NCBI GenBank assembly: GCA_027492585.1
Contig: JAPUEK010000080.1
Location: forward strand, 1-47,144
Length of the DNA: 47,144 nucleotides
Direction: 5' to 3'
Source: Paracoccaceae bacterium
Lineage (GTDB): Bacteria > Pseudomonadota > Alphaproteobacteria > Rhodobacterales > Rhodobacteraceae
Shown: in pieces, positions 32,983 through 42,011 of the stretch
Position numbering within the stretch: position 1 is the first letter of the stretch
Layout of the letters: each line of letters begins with the position of its first letter
Program-made: the position numbers and the translations under genes
The notes under the pieces: generated by a model
Seen by the model: the letters and a program-made list of their open reading frames with translations, nothing else
The model's database searches: none
Told to the model about the DNA's origin: nothing

Positions 32983-33149
32983 GCAAGAAAGCCCCCGCCT
33001 GGCAAGTGGCCGACACCCGTGATACCCTGACGGGCTACGGCTGGCCCGGCAAGGCCACCACCCAAAGAGTGGCCGGTCAGTATCAGGTCGGAGCCGGGGG
33101 TGAGCTGAGGCAGTACTGCTGTACGTGGACTATCCATAGGCTCAAAACT
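32979..33149 (-). pseudogene. Fragment of a lipase (GHSLGGG motif)
   Basis: The minus frame after TAG at 33150-33152 reads RTAVLPQLTPGSDLILTGHS followed by LGGGLAG: the nucleophile elbow (G-x-S-x-G) of class-3-type lipases. It then runs into unrelated residues and TGA at 32979-32981, which overlaps the next ATG. Everything upstream is lost and the frame is closed by a stop. Together with the N-terminal fragment at 32194 it shows that a lipase-like/membrane-protein tandem array has collapsed here. Confidence 0.6.
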
Positions 33150-33246
33150 CTACGAGGAAGGTTTGCTTTCACTTGGTACGGAATGGGCCGGCCTTATTGG
33201 TCCATATGCATGTAACGAAACGGTCTGGACATCCGACACAGTGGAC

Positions 33247-33840
33247 TCAATTTGCGGGCGCTGGCTCTGGTTTCGTCGACCTTACGATCCTCTCGAGCAT
33301 TTCTTTGTCGATCAGGCCCACAATCTGAGGATGCATCCTCAGCTCCCCCTCCTTCACGACCTGCCGGAAGTTTGCGACAACTCGCCCAGCCATGGCGCGA
33401 TCAGGCGCAACAACGTCGAAGAGCCAGTTGATTGAGCCACTCGACCAGTCGTCAGGCTTCAAACGAATTGGCCAGACCCCCGCCTTGATCTGCTCGCGGA
33501 TTTTCGCGTCGACTTCTTCCGAAACGCTGGCCCAGATCGCAAAGTCCGAGATGTCCATCAGCGCGTTGCGTTCGGCGCCCGCAGGATGTGCTATGGCGAT
33601 GCGGTCGCGGATCAGCGGCTCGAGCACTAAATGTTGCAGGTCACCCAGCGACTGATGCCGGTAGCGCGGCAGCAGCATCAACGACATGACAATCTTGCCA
33701 AAGCTCTCGCGCACCTGGCTGCGCAGGCTTGCGATCTTCTCAACGGCTTCAGGAGGTATCGAGGTTGGCGCCTGCCCATTCGGTGCTTCAGTGTTTTCGG
33801 GCCTCACGCCGCCAAGATCGTTCACTCGATACGCCTCCAT
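33247..33840 (-). CDS. HlyC-type toxin-activating lysine acyltransferase
   Basis: A 197-residue protein. Family features: H62 in PRYRHQSLGDL, the block ISDFAIWASVSEEVDAKI, then PDDWSSGSINWLFDVVAPD with D142. H and D correspond to the catalytic His and Asp of HlyC. Such enzymes transfer fatty acyl groups from acyl carrier protein to lysines of RTX toxins. No RTX toxin gene (GGxGxDxxx repeats) lies in this window, so it is an orphan here. aaggag lies five bases before ATG 33840 after an adjacent TTG. The neighbouring lipase-like fragments suggest a degraded secreted-effector region. Confidence 0.8.
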   Translation of the reverse strand: MEAYRVNDLGGVRPENTEAPNGQAPTSIPPEAVEKIASLRSQVRESFGKIVMSLMLLPRYRHQSLGDLQHLVLEPLIRDRIAIAHPAGAERNALMDISDFAIWASVSEEVDAKIREQIKAGVWPIRLKPDDWSSGSINWLFDVVAPDRAMAGRVVANFRQVVKEGELRMHPQIVGLIDKEMLERIVRSTKPEPAPAN

Positions 33841-34034
33841 CAAATCTCCTTGACGAGGCTAGCGGCCTCCGACGGGCCGATCAATCCGGAAACTGTTCTT
33901 TTAGATAGGTTTCACCGCTTTGGTCGGACATACGCCTCCCGAGTTCAAATCCAGCTGCGGGTAATACAACGATCTTCGGCGCGGTTCAGGTGGCCCGGAT
34001 CGCCGACCGTCAAAGCTGACTTTGGCCCTTCTAT

Positions 34035-34048
34035 TTGCGCTATCGCAA
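34035..34048. promoter_or_regulatory. NnrR/FNR-type box upstream of pseudoazurin
   Basis: TTGCGCTATCGCAA is a perfect TTGCG-N4-CGCAA palindrome, the pattern described for NnrR targets in denitrifying Rhodobacteraceae. Its centre is 80 bases before the pseudoazurin ATG. If bound at -41.5, the start of transcription would be near 34083, leaving a leader of about 40 bases. Confidence 0.8.
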
Positions 34049-34121
34049 CGTCGGTAGCGGCGTCAGGGTCTAAGACCCCTGCCAACGGGCCATTCCGGCT
34101 CGCGTCGCCAAGGAGTTTGCG

Positions 34122-34559
34122 ATGAACCTGTTTCGTCTGATCGCCCCTGCCACCCTTGTGCTTGCCCTGGCGGGCGCCGCCCAGGCCGCAGAGGTCGAGA
34201 TCCACATGCTGAACAAGGGTGCTGACGGCGCCATGGTCTTCGAGCCCGCCTTCGTGAAGGTCGCCCCCGGCGATACGGTCAAGTTCATCCCCACCGACAA
34301 GAGCCATGATGTCGAATCCATCAAGGACATGCTCCCGGCCGGGGTGGAGCCCTTCAAGGGCGAGATGAACAAGGAATTCGACCTCGTGGTGACCGAGCCC
34401 GGCGTCTATGGCATCAAATGCACCCCGCATTTCGCCATGGGCATGGTGGCGCTGATCCAGGTCGGCGATGCGCCCGCGAACCTCGATGCCGCCAAGGCCG
34501 TGAAGCTGCCGAAGAAGGCGCAGGAGCGCATGGAAAAGGCCTTCGCTCAGGTCCAGTGA
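34122..34559 (+). CDS. pazS: Pseudoazurin
   Basis: A 145-residue periplasmic blue copper protein. The signal is [22 protein letters not shown], leaving 123 residues. Copper ligands are H62, C100, H103 and M108 (H40, C78, H81, M86 in mature numbering), exactly as in known pseudoazurins. The block [13 protein letters not shown] is the loop holding three of them. It shuttles electrons to nitrite or nitrous-oxide reductase and other periplasmic acceptors, so it fits the denitrification cluster. It is preceded by an NnrR-type box and converges with nnrU. Confidence 0.95.
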   Translation: MNLFRLIAPATLVLALAGAAQAAEVEIHMLNKGADGAMVFEPAFVKVAPGDTVKFIPTDKSHDVESIKDMLPAGVEPFKGEMNKEFDLVVTEPGVYGIKCTPHFAMGMVALIQVGDAPANLDAAKAVKLPKKAQERMEKAFAQVQ

Positions 34560-34566
34560 GTCGGGC

Positions 34567-35250
34567 CTAAGGCAAGGGCGATACGCCGATGACATGCGGA
34601 TGGGCGGCAAGAACCGCCGCCCAGACCGCCGCCGCGATCAACAGGCGCGCCACCGATGGCGCCGTAACGGGCCGCCAGCGTCCGCTCAACCATGCGGCAA
34701 GGGGCAGATTTGCGGTCCGCGCGGCCATCCGGTCCCAGTCCTTGCCCAATTCGCACTTTTTGCGTGCATCCAGCATCGGCATTCCCGCGATGCAGAACCC
34801 TGCGAAAGCGCCGAACAGGATCACATGCGCCAGATCGCCATTCACCAGAAGATGCGCCAGCGACCAGAGCAGCAGCGCCCAGAGCAGCGGATGGCGCGTG
34901 ACCCCCGCGATTCCGGGGTGATCGGGGTCGAACCCGTGCCGCCTGCCACCGAAGGACAACGGATTGGGCGCGCCGATGGCAAAGACCGCAAGCAGGATCG
35001 CGCAGGGCATGGCGATATTCGCGGCCCATCGCATCCAGGGGTACTGATACCAGACATCGACCCAAGGCGCGCCGGCTGCCGCCATGATCAGCCAGATCAG
35101 AATTGCCGTGGACAACAGGCTGAACAGGACACCATAGCCCGAACGCCCCAGCCGCGTCTTGAGCCACCGTTTCACCCCGGGCAACGCCGGTATGGCGTGC
35201 GATGCGAAAAAGGCTGCAAAAGCCGCCGCGAAGTTCCACCAGCCCATCAT
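34567..35250 (-). CDS. nnrU: NnrU-family membrane protein
   Basis: A 227-residue protein with about six hydrophobic segments. The NnrU signature is clear: GAPNPLSFGG, followed by GIAGVTRHPLLWALLLWSLAHLLVNGD and WDRMAARTANLPLAAWLSG. NnrU belongs to a family related to isoprenylcysteine methyltransferase-like membrane proteins and is needed for NO-dependent growth in some denitrifiers; its biochemical role is not settled. Starts at tandem ATGs (35250/35247). It diverges from nnrR by 23 bases. Confidence 0.9.
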   Translation of the reverse strand: MMGWWNFAAAFAAFFASHAIPALPGVKRWLKTRLGRSGYGVLFSLLSTAILIWLIMAAAGAPWVDVWYQYPWMRWAANIAMPCAILLAVFAIGAPNPLSFGGRRHGFDPDHPGIAGVTRHPLLWALLLWSLAHLLVNGDLAHVILFGAFAGFCIAGMPMLDARKKCELGKDWDRMAARTANLPLAAWLSGRWRPVTAPSVARLLIAAAVWAAVLAAHPHVIGVSPLP

Positions 35251-35273
35251 CCGATCCCTGTTGAAAGACTGCC

Positions 35274-35987
35274 ATGACCGCTCTGTCGCCCTCGTATCGT
35301 GCAGCCGCCTGCCAGTCGCGCCTTTTCGCCGCCTTGCCAGCAGAAGTGCGCGATCCGCTTCTGGCCGTCGCACGCGTTACCTGCCATCCGCGCGGAACGG
35401 CGGTGTTCCATCAGGGCGACCGCGCCCATTCGTTGCATATCGTGGCCGAAGGCTGGGTAAAGCTCTATCGTATCGCCCCCAATGGCACCGAAGCGGTCGT
35501 CGGCGTCATGACCCGCGGCCAAAGCTTTGGCGAACCGATCGCGCTGCGTGGCTGCGACTATCCCGTTTCCGCCGAAGCGGTAACGGATTGCGCCCTTGTC
35601 GCCGTACCGTCGGATGCGCTGCTGTCCCTGATCCGCGCCCGGCCCGAGGCTGCGATTTCCATCCTGTCCTCGACCTTCCTGCATCTTCAAAGTCTGGTCG
35701 AGCAGATCGAACAGCTCAAGGCGCGGTCGGGGGCGCAGCGGGTGGCGGAGTTTCTGCTGGATCTCTGCCCGGATGGAGCGGAGGCGGCGACCGTCACCCT
35801 GCCCTATGACAAGGTATTGATCGCCGGGCGTCTGGGCATGAAACCCGAAAGCCTGAGCCGCGCCTTTGCCCGGCTGCGCGATCATGGCGTGCGCGTCACC
35901 CAGTCGAGCGCAGCCATCGCCTCGGTCGCGGCGCTGCGCGATCTCGCCCATGCCGATCCGGCAGGGGCCTGGGCGCGGGCGGTCTGA
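35274..35987 (+). CDS. nnrR: Crp/Fnr-family NO-responsive regulator NnrR
   Basis: A 237-residue Crp/Fnr-type regulator. A cyclic-nucleotide-binding-like fold (VFHQGDRAHSLHIVAEGWVKLYRIAPNGTEAVVGVMTRGQSFGEP) precedes a long dimer helix and a winged HTH (VLIAGRLGMKPESLSRAFARLRDHGVRV). There is no N-terminal four-cysteine cluster as in FNR, consistent with the NnrR/DNR group that senses NO, probably through haem. The recognition helix E-S-L-S-R matches TTG-x-CAA half-sites, like the boxes at 34035 and 41377. It converges on norF with one base between stops. Confidence 0.87.
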   Translation: MTALSPSYRAAACQSRLFAALPAEVRDPLLAVARVTCHPRGTAVFHQGDRAHSLHIVAEGWVKLYRIAPNGTEAVVGVMTRGQSFGEPIALRGCDYPVSAEAVTDCALVAVPSDALLSLIRARPEAAISILSSTFLHLQSLVEQIEQLKARSGAQRVAEFLLDLCPDGAEAATVTLPYDKVLIAGRLGMKPESLSRAFARLRDHGVRVTQSSAAIASVAALRDLAHADPAGAWARAV

Positions 35988-35988
35988 G

Positions 35989-36216
35989 TCAGAGCGCATG
36001 AAGCCCCCAGATCACCGCCAGCCACAAGGCCAGCGGCAGGCAGAAGGCGGTCAGCCAGCCGGCTCGCAGATGCAGGAAACCGCCCAGAATCACCCGCGCC
36101 TTCAGGAAGGCCAGCAGCAGCAATGCCGCCGTGACGGCCTTGCCCGGACGGGAAGCAAGAAGCGCCGTCATCGCCGTTAACCCCAGCAGGATCGTCCAGG
36201 TACGGATCGGGGTCAT
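35989..36216 (-). CDS. norF: NorF, small accessory membrane protein of nitric oxide reductase
   Basis: A 75-residue protein with two to three membrane segments (TWTILLGLTAMTALLA, AVTAALLLLAFLKARVILGGFLHL, WLTAFCLPLALWLAVIW). Sequence and position after norE match NorF, a relative of cytochrome oxidase subunit IV. Not essential for NO reductase activity in tested species but improves it. Last gene of the operon. Confidence 0.88.
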   Translation of the reverse strand: MTPIRTWTILLGLTAMTALLASRPGKAVTAALLLLAFLKARVILGGFLHLRAGWLTAFCLPLALWLAVIWGLHAL

Positions 36217-36220
36217 CCGC

Positions 36221-36757
36221 CTATCCCAGCAGATAAACTGGCGGCAGGATCAGCACCCAGACCAGATCGACCATGTGCCAGAACATCACCCCGGCTTGAA
36301 TCTCGGGGCCGCGGGTCCGCCAGGCAACCAGCCCCAGAACAACGACCCCAGCCAGCACATGAGCGGCGTGAAAGCCGGTAAGCAGGTAATAGAAGGTCCA
36401 GAACGGCCCACTGTCGATCCCGATCCCCTCCCGCATATGGGCGCCATATTCAGCAACCTTTACGCCCAGAAATGCCAACCCGCCCAAAGCTGCAAGGATC
36501 AGGAAGCTCCGCGCGCGTGCGCCCTTCTGCGCCGCCGCCTTCTCCGCCAGGGCTGCCAAAAGGCCCGAGGTGATCAAAAGAACCGTGTTCAACGCTGCCA
36601 GCCGCCCGTCGAGATGCGTCTGTGCCGCCGCAAAGCCCGCAGGATCGGTCAGCCGCACCGCCGACATGGCCGTGATCCCCGCCGCGAAAACCAGAAGTTC
36701 CGACCCGATCAGCACCCACATCATCAACTCGCCCGGCAGATCCTCGATCCGCATCAT
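36221..36757 (-). CDS. norE: NorE, oxidase-subunit-III-like protein
   Basis: A 178-residue membrane protein with five hydrophobic segments. Subunit-III traits: ELMMWVLIGSELLVFAAG, LNTVLLITSGLLAALA, FLGVKVAEYGAHMREGIGIDSGPFWTFYYLLTGFHAAHVLAG and the close HMVDLVWVLILPPVYLLG. The ATGA/TGATG overlap with norD couples the two. It begins at tandem ATGs (36757 or 36754). Confidence 0.92.
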   Translation of the reverse strand: MMRIEDLPGELMMWVLIGSELLVFAAGITAMSAVRLTDPAGFAAAQTHLDGRLAALNTVLLITSGLLAALAEKAAAQKGARARSFLILAALGGLAFLGVKVAEYGAHMREGIGIDSGPFWTFYYLLTGFHAAHVLAGVVVLGLVAWRTRGPEIQAGVMFWHMVDLVWVLILPPVYLLG

Positions 36758-38646
36758 GCCACCAGATGCCGATAGATCTCCGGCAGAGCGGCGGTCAGCC
36801 GGTCCGGATCGCGGATCACCGCAAAGCCACCCTGCCCGAAAAGGCGCGGAAACCACGCCTGCCCGTTGCGGTCGATGGTGATGCCGAACACCGCCTGGCC
36901 GGCCCGCCGCGCCTCGCGTACGGCCATCGCGCTGTCCTCGATGCCATGCCTCCCCTCATAATGGTCCAGATCATTCGGCTTGCCGTCGGTCAGAACGATC
37001 AAAAGGCGGCGCAGGCTCGCCTCCTCCGCCAGACCCGCCGAGGCATGGCGGATCGCTGCCCCAAGCCGCGTGTAGTAGCCCGGACGCAGGGCGGCGATGC
37101 GCGCCTCGACCTCCGGCCCCATCGGCTCGCCGAAGGTCTTGCAGCCATGGAGCCAGACCCGGTTGCGCTTCAGCGAGGAGAACCCCTGGATGGCAAAGCG
37201 GTCGCCGCAGGCCTCAAGCCCCCAGGCCAGCGCAGTCAGCGCCTCGCGCGCGATGTCGATCACCGGGCGACCGGTGACGGCGCTTTCGGTGGAGCGTGAG
37301 ACATCCAGCAGGATCGACACCGCCAGATCACGGTTTTCGGGTCGCGCCTGACGCCAGATGCGGTCGCTGCCCCGCCCGGTGGCGCGCAGGTCGGTCAGGG
37401 CGCGCAACGTGGCGTCAAGGTCCAGATCCTCACCATCGGGCTGGGCGTGGCGGATCAGTTTGGCCGGGCGCAAAGCCTCGAACTGGCGGCGGACGGCGCG
37501 GATGCGGCGCTGCGCGACGGGATCGAAATGGATCGCATGGTCGGGATCGGGCGTGACCGGGGCGGCCAGAACGCGGGTATGGGCGGGCAGGTAGGCACCC
37601 GCACGGGCATCCCATTCGGGATAGGTGAAGGCCCCCGACAGATGATCGCGGTCGGCATCCTCGGGGGCGAGGTCCAGATGCAGCTTCAGCCGTGTCGCGG
37701 GGGCCTTGGATATCTGGCCAAGCCCGATCTCCTCCTGATCGTCGGCGGCTTTCTTGGCATTGTCGAAATCGTCATCCTCGACCCGGCGGTTGACGTTCAG
37801 GAATTCGGCCCAACTCAGCAGCGCCTCGAACTTGTAAAGGATCAGGCTGTCGCGGCGGTCGGCCAGATCGGCCTTGTGACGGCGGGCGCGATGGGCCTTT
37901 TCGCCCTCGGCCCCCTGTTCGGCCTCGCCCGCCGTCGGCAGGGTTTCAACCTCGGAGGGGGCGGAAAAGGCCAGCGCCCGCGCCTCGGGCCAGAGTGGAA
38001 CGGGCAGGAAGGGCAGATAGCCGCGCGGCGCACGGGCGTCGGGGCGGGCCGGGGCGGCCTGCGGCCCACCGAGCGCGGCGCGGATCAGCGCCTCCACCCG
38101 CGCTTCGGTGCCGGTCAGACCCGAGGGGCGCTGCGCGAGGGCCGCATCGGCCAGCCGCTGCCAGAGCGGGCGCAGACCGGGTGCTGCTGCAAGCGTCGCC
38201 TCCGTCATCGCCTTTGCCCGCGCGATGGCGGCGAGATCGGCCTGCAACGGATCGGGTTCCGCCTTGGCGGCGGGCAGATGCACGGTGGCAGCGGCGAGCC
38301 AGAGATAGAGCGCCTCATTCAGGGCGCGATCAGAAAACACCGCCAGATCGGCGGGCAGGCGCAGCGCCTCGCCATCGAAACTGGCGCGGGGCAGATGCTC
38401 CGCCGGGGTGGCCAGCCGCCGCCGCCATGACAGGCGATGGCGGCTCACCTCCTCGGCCACCGGCTTCAGCTCCACCGCCGGATCGCCCCCGAGGCCCCGG
38501 AACAGGACCGAAAGACGGCCGCGCATCTCCTCCAGATGCGCGGCCGCCTGAGGGAACCGGGGCGGCGCGTCAAACCGGCTCGCCAGCGCGTGCCAGAGCT
38601 TGCCGACCGTCTCTTCCGGCTCCCAAGGGGCGATTTCGACGCTCAT
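36754..38646 (-). CDS. norD: NorD, VWA-domain activation protein of nitric oxide reductase
   Basis: A 630-residue protein. The C-terminal third is a von Willebrand factor A domain with a MIDAS motif, DVSRSTES (about residue 447), plus [11 protein letters not shown]. The middle has an acidic region ([20 protein letters not shown]). NorD works with the AAA+ protein NorQ to mature the NO reductase, probably in inserting the non-haem iron. ATG 38646 overlaps the norQ stop (ATGA). Confidence 0.95.
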   Translation of the reverse strand: MSVEIAPWEPEETVGKLWHALASRFDAPPRFPQAAAHLEEMRGRLSVLFRGLGGDPAVELKPVAEEVSRHRLSWRRRLATPAEHLPRASFDGEALRLPADLAVFSDRALNEALYLWLAAATVHLPAAKAEPDPLQADLAAIARAKAMTEATLAAAPGLRPLWQRLADAALAQRPSGLTGTEARVEALIRAALGGPQAAPARPDARAPRGYLPFLPVPLWPEARALAFSAPSEVETLPTAGEAEQGAEGEKAHRARRHKADLADRRDSLILYKFEALLSWAEFLNVNRRVEDDDFDNAKKAADDQEEIGLGQISKAPATRLKLHLDLAPEDADRDHLSGAFTYPEWDARAGAYLPAHTRVLAAPVTPDPDHAIHFDPVAQRRIRAVRRQFEALRPAKLIRHAQPDGEDLDLDATLRALTDLRATGRGSDRIWRQARPENRDLAVSILLDVSRSTESAVTGRPVIDIAREALTALAWGLEACGDRFAIQGFSSLKRNRVWLHGCKTFGEPMGPEVEARIAALRPGYYTRLGAAIRHASAGLAEEASLRRLLIVLTDGKPNDLDHYEGRHGIEDSAMAVREARRAGQAVFGITIDRNGQAWFPRLFGQGGFAVIRDPDRLTAALPEIYRHLVA

Positions 38647-39446
38647 CCGGTGACTGCCATGACCAGATCGCAAAGACCGCGCCGGATGTCGGCATCATCG
38701 GTCAAAGGCTCGATCATCGCGGCGCGGATGGCGCGGTCGAAGTCCATGCCATTGGCGATCAGCGTCGCGGCATAGACGACGAGCCGGGTGGAGATGCCCT
38801 CCTCCAGATCCTGCCCTTTCAACCCGCGCAGCTTGCACGCCAGACGGACCAGCAGGCGCACCTTCTCCTCCCCCAACCCGCTTTCGCGGACCACCACGGG
38901 GATTTCATGTTCCGGTTTCGGAAAGCCGAACTCCACCGACAGAAACCGCTGCCGGGTCGAAGGTTTCAGGGTTTTCAGGATGTTCTGGTAGCCGGGGTTG
39001 TAAGAGGCGACCAGCATGAAGCCGGGCGCGGCAGACAGTTCCTCGCCCGTGCGGTCGATGGGCAGGAAACGGCGGTCGTCGGTCAGGGGGTGCAGTACCA
39101 CGGCCACGTCCTTGCGCGCCTCCACCACTTCGTCGAGATAGCAGATCGCCCCTTCGCGCACCGCGCGGGTCAAGGGGCCGTCCACCCAGACCGTTTCGCC
39201 GCCTTTCAGCAGATAGCGCCCGATCAGATCCGCCGCCGACAGGTCGTCATGGCAGGCGACCGTGTAAAGCGGCCGCCCCAGCCGCGCCGCCATATGGGCG
39301 ACGAAGCGGGTCTTGCCGCAGCCGGTGGGACCTTTGAGCAAAAGCGGAAGGTTCGCCCGGAAGGCTGCCTCGAACAGCCCACATTCATCGGCCTGCGGCA
39401 GATAGAAGGGGGCGGTTGCCCCCTTCGGATCAAAGGTTCCGTCCAT
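38643..39446 (-). CDS. norQ: NorQ, AAA+ (MoxR-type) ATPase
   Basis: A 267-residue ATPase of the CbbQ/NirQ/NorQ group. Walker A GPTGCGKT at residues 39-46, Walker [11 protein letters not shown], and a sensor region with [22 protein letters not shown]. It forms a ring chaperone with NorD. ATG 39446 has ggagtgatccc upstream, and norB ends four bases before it. Confidence 0.95.
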   Translation of the reverse strand: MDGTFDPKGATAPFYLPQADECGLFEAAFRANLPLLLKGPTGCGKTRFVAHMAARLGRPLYTVACHDDLSAADLIGRYLLKGGETVWVDGPLTRAVREGAICYLDEVVEARKDVAVVLHPLTDDRRFLPIDRTGEELSAAPGFMLVASYNPGYQNILKTLKPSTRQRFLSVEFGFPKPEHEIPVVVRESGLGEEKVRLLVRLACKLRGLKGQDLEEGISTRLVVYAATLIANGMDFDRAIRAAMIEPLTDDADIRRGLCDLVMAVTG

Positions 39447-39450
39447 GGGA

Positions 39451-40848
39451 TCACTCCGCCGCGACATGATCGGCGTCCCCGGACAGCCGGTCGCGTTCCA
39501 GCGGGCCGGGGGTCACGATCTCGCGACCGGGGAAGGCCAGGGCGTAGATGAAAAGATAGGCCCCCAGCACAACCGCCACCCCGGAACCGAAGCGCATCCA
39601 GTAGAACAGCGCCAGTTGGTCCTGAACCTCCATATAACCCATGCCCATCACCCGTTGCAGATGCACCTGCACAGTGCCGGCAAAGGTCAGGGTAAAAGTC
39701 ATGAACAGCATCCCGCCGGACATCAGCCAGAAGGAGGCCATGTTCAGCACCTGATTATAGGGGTCGCGCCCGCGCAGGATCGGCATCGCATAAGTGAACA
39801 TCGCCAGATTCAGGCAGACATAGGCCCCGTAAAAGGCAAGGTGGCCATGCGCCGCGGTGATCTGCGTGCCGTGGGTGTAGTAGTTCACCCCGTGCAGCGT
39901 GTGCAGGAACCCCCAGATGCCCGCGCCGAAGAAGGCCAGCACCGAACAGCCCAGGCTCCACAGCAGCGCCGCCTTGTTCGGGTGGTCGCGCCGCCCCTTC
40001 CACACCATGACGAAGGCAAAGGCCATCATCGCGAAGAACGGCACAATCTCAAAGCTGGAGAAGATCGAGCCGATCCACTGCCAATAGGCGGGCAGCCCGA
40101 TCCAGTAGTAGTGGTGTCCCGTGCCGAGGATGCCGGAGAACAGCGCCGTCGCCACGATGACGTAAAGCCATTTTTCCACCACCTCGCGGTCCACCCCGGT
40201 CAGCTTCAGCATCAGATAGCCGAGGATCGAGGCCATGATCAGCTCCCACACGCCTTCGACCCAGAGGTGGACGACGAACCACCAGTATTCCTTGTCGAGG
40301 CTGAGGTTGTCTGGGTTGACGAAGGCGAAGAGGAACAGCAGCGCCAGCCCCCAGAGGCCGATCAGCAGGATGTTGGTGATCGCGGTCTTGCGCCCCTTCA
40401 GCACCGTCAGCGTGACGTTGTAGAGAAAGATCAGCGCGGCGATGACGATACCCACCTTCACCCAGGTCGGCTGTTCCAGAAACTCGCGCCCCTGAGTGCC
40501 GAGGAAATAGTTGCCGGGAAAGAGGCGGAACACATAGGTGATCACCGCCGACAGCGTGCCTGCGACCAGGATCGCCAGTTGCACCCATGCCAGCAGCGGA
40601 GAGTGGATTTCCCGTTCCGATTCCTCGGGGATCAGGAAATAGGCCGCGCCGAAGAACCCCAGCAGCAGCCAGACGATCAACGCATTTGTATGCGTCATCC
40701 GCACGATGTTGAACGGCAGCGCTTCCGACAGGAAGTTCGGGTTGACGTAGATATAGCCAAGCACGAGCCCCATCGTGACCTGAATGGCGAACAGTGCCAG
40801 CGCCGCGACGATATAGACCAGCGCGATTTTCTGGGTCTGGTATTTCAT
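39451..40848 (-). CDS. norB: Nitric oxide reductase subunit B (cNOR)
   Basis: A 465-residue membrane protein with 12 predicted helices. Haem and FeB ligands in place: H53 (MTHTN), H194 ([11 protein letters not shown]) with E198, H245/H246 (GTGHHYYW), H334 and H336 ([10 protein letters not shown]). E267 (SSFEIVPFF) is also kept. The length and motifs match cytochrome-c-dependent NO reductase, not the longer quinol form. It reduces two NO to N2O at the haem b3/FeB site. It lies twelve bases after norC. Confidence 0.97.
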   Translation of the reverse strand: MKYQTQKIALVYIVAALALFAIQVTMGLVLGYIYVNPNFLSEALPFNIVRMTHTNALIVWLLLGFFGAAYFLIPEESEREIHSPLLAWVQLAILVAGTLSAVITYVFRLFPGNYFLGTQGREFLEQPTWVKVGIVIAALIFLYNVTLTVLKGRKTAITNILLIGLWGLALLFLFAFVNPDNLSLDKEYWWFVVHLWVEGVWELIMASILGYLMLKLTGVDREVVEKWLYVIVATALFSGILGTGHHYYWIGLPAYWQWIGSIFSSFEIVPFFAMMAFAFVMVWKGRRDHPNKAALLWSLGCSVLAFFGAGIWGFLHTLHGVNYYTHGTQITAAHGHLAFYGAYVCLNLAMFTYAMPILRGRDPYNQVLNMASFWLMSGGMLFMTFTLTFAGTVQVHLQRVMGMGYMEVQDQLALFYWMRFGSGVAVVLGAYLFIYALAFPGREIVTPGPLERDRLSGDADHVAAE

Positions 40849-40860
40849 GATGATCTCCCT

Positions 40861-41313
40861 TCAGCCGGCATCGTTCGGCGGCCAGTCCTGCGTGCGGATC
40901 TTGTTGGTCCACAGCAGAAAGTCGCTCAGTTCGCGGATCTCCTGATCCGTCAGGTGGAATTGCGGCATCTGCCGCCGCCCTTCGACACCCGAGGGCTGCG
41001 ACTCCATCCAGCCTTTCAGCGTGTCGAACGCCATGTCGGGATCATCGGCCACGCCCCAGCGGGTCATGACATTGCCAAGCTCGGGCGCGAAATAGGCGCC
41101 TTCCCCCAGAATGGTGTGGCAGTTGATGCAGGCGTTCTTTTCCCAGACATGCTTGCCCGCTGCGACGCTTTCGGTCAGCGGCGCAGCGGCGGTCGAAGAA
41201 TTGACGACATAAAAGTGGCTCTGGATGGCCAGGCCCACGAAAATCAGAATGAAGAACAAGGACCCGCCATAGAAGATGTTCCGGGCCATGCTCTTGGTCA
41301 GGACTTCGCGCAT
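40861..41313 (-). CDS. norC: Nitric oxide reductase subunit C (cytochrome c)
   Basis: A 150-residue membrane-anchored c-type cytochrome. One N-terminal transmembrane helix (IFYGGSLFFILIFVGLAIQ), then the haem motif C62-I-N-C65-H66, with M116 (RRQMPQF) as the likely distal ligand. It passes electrons from periplasmic donors such as pseudoazurin or cytochrome c550 to NorB. It is the first gene of norCBQDEF, 64 bases downstream of the NNR box edge. Confidence 0.97.
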   Translation of the reverse strand: MREVLTKSMARNIFYGGSLFFILIFVGLAIQSHFYVVNSSTAAAPLTESVAAGKHVWEKNACINCHTILGEGAYFAPELGNVMTRWGVADDPDMAFDTLKGWMESQPSGVEGRRQMPQFHLTDQEIRELSDFLLWTNKIRTQDWPPNDAG

Positions 41314-41376
41314 GGCGACGGCCTCCCTTTGCTGTTGGCGACAGACAGGGGATGACCGGGTCTGGACCGAGGCGCC

Positions 41377-41390
41377 TTAACGAAAGTCAA
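41377..41390. promoter_or_regulatory. NNR box between norC and the divergent small gene
   Basis: TTAACGAAAGTCAA fits the Paracoccus NNR pattern TTAAC-N4-GTCAA. The centre is 71 bases from the norC ATG and 61 bases from the divergent ATG at 41444. At -41.5 spacing, start sites would fall near 41342 and 41425, both sensible, so one box could drive both directions. Confidence 0.75.
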
Positions 41391-41443
41391 GGAAGCCGCG
41401 TTTTTGGTCTGCGATGACCCCGGACAACAGCAGGAGGCTAACG

Positions 41444-41680
41444 ATGCATGACGAAACCCGCTGGCCTGTCTGGAAATTGGCGCTGCTGCTTTATGTCTTC
41501 GCGGCCGGAGCGGCCGCGATCAACTTGTTCATGCTGGGGCTGTTAGGGCAGTGGGTGGGTTTGCCGGCCCTGTCGCCGTTCGCCGCCACGTCCGCCGCGC
41601 TTGTCCTGGGATGTCCCGCCGCATGGCTGGCGGGGCGATGGGTCAGATCGCTGCTCGATCAAGCCGCGAACGAGGTGTGA
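41444..41680 (+). CDS. Small two-helix membrane protein divergent from norC
   Basis: A 78-residue protein with two hydrophobic segments (ALLLYVFAAGAAAINLFMLGLLG and FAATSAALVLGCPAAWLAGRWV). caggagg lies before ATG 41444. I do not recognise the family with certainty; small membrane proteins of this kind (sometimes called NnrT) occur in denitrification clusters. Possible role: NO-reductase assembly or NO tolerance, judged from position alone. Confidence 0.7.
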   Translation: MHDETRWPVWKLALLLYVFAAGAAAINLFMLGLLGQWVGLPALSPFAATSAALVLGCPAAWLAGRWVRSLLDQAANEV

Positions 41681-42011
41681 AATCTTGCAGCATGCGTATA
41701 TCTCAAGCTCCGGACTTCGGGAACGGAGTTGTCCCGGCCAAGGGCTTTCGCGCATGTCGAATGTCCCGCCCAATCGCGGTCTTGTCCTTTGAGCCGTTGA
41801 TCCGCCTCCCGTCTCGGCGGCCTTCTTTTGAGATCGACCCGGGTAGATGTTTCGGGCCGTGGGCGGCGCAGTGGCTGCCAACATGATGCCGGTTCAATGC
41901 AATGATCTTCTGCAGTCCGAGATTGCAATCTTATTGGACATTATGCGGAAGCGACAAGCGCGGCGGATAATTACAACATATATCGCATAAAGCGCCGATA
42001 TTTGCTGGACC
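41681..42011. other. Intergenic region with a short palindrome
   Basis: About 330 bases between the small membrane protein and the LysR stop. No convincing gene. A weak hairpin (ccgcc...ggcgg, 41802-41820) followed by ccttctttt may end the upstream gene. agattgcaatct at 41920-41931 is a perfect 12-bp palindrome of unknown use, followed by AT-rich sequence. Confidence 0.4.

Noticed and set aside
33940-33980. gagttcaaatcc, resembling a tRNA T-arm, as a possible tRNA remnant or attachment site
   Set aside because: The flanking five bases do not pair and no acceptor or anticodon stem can be drawn.
34000-34025. caaag-ctga-ctttg near 34010 as an FNR box
   Set aside because: The half-sites are not TTG/CAA in the right orientation, and the perfect TTGCG-N4-CGCAA box at 34035 is a better match.
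39445-41355. Plus-strand frame of 636 codons opposite norB and norC
   Set aside because: His/Gln/Asp/Arg-rich antisense product of membrane-protein genes; norB and norC are unambiguous.
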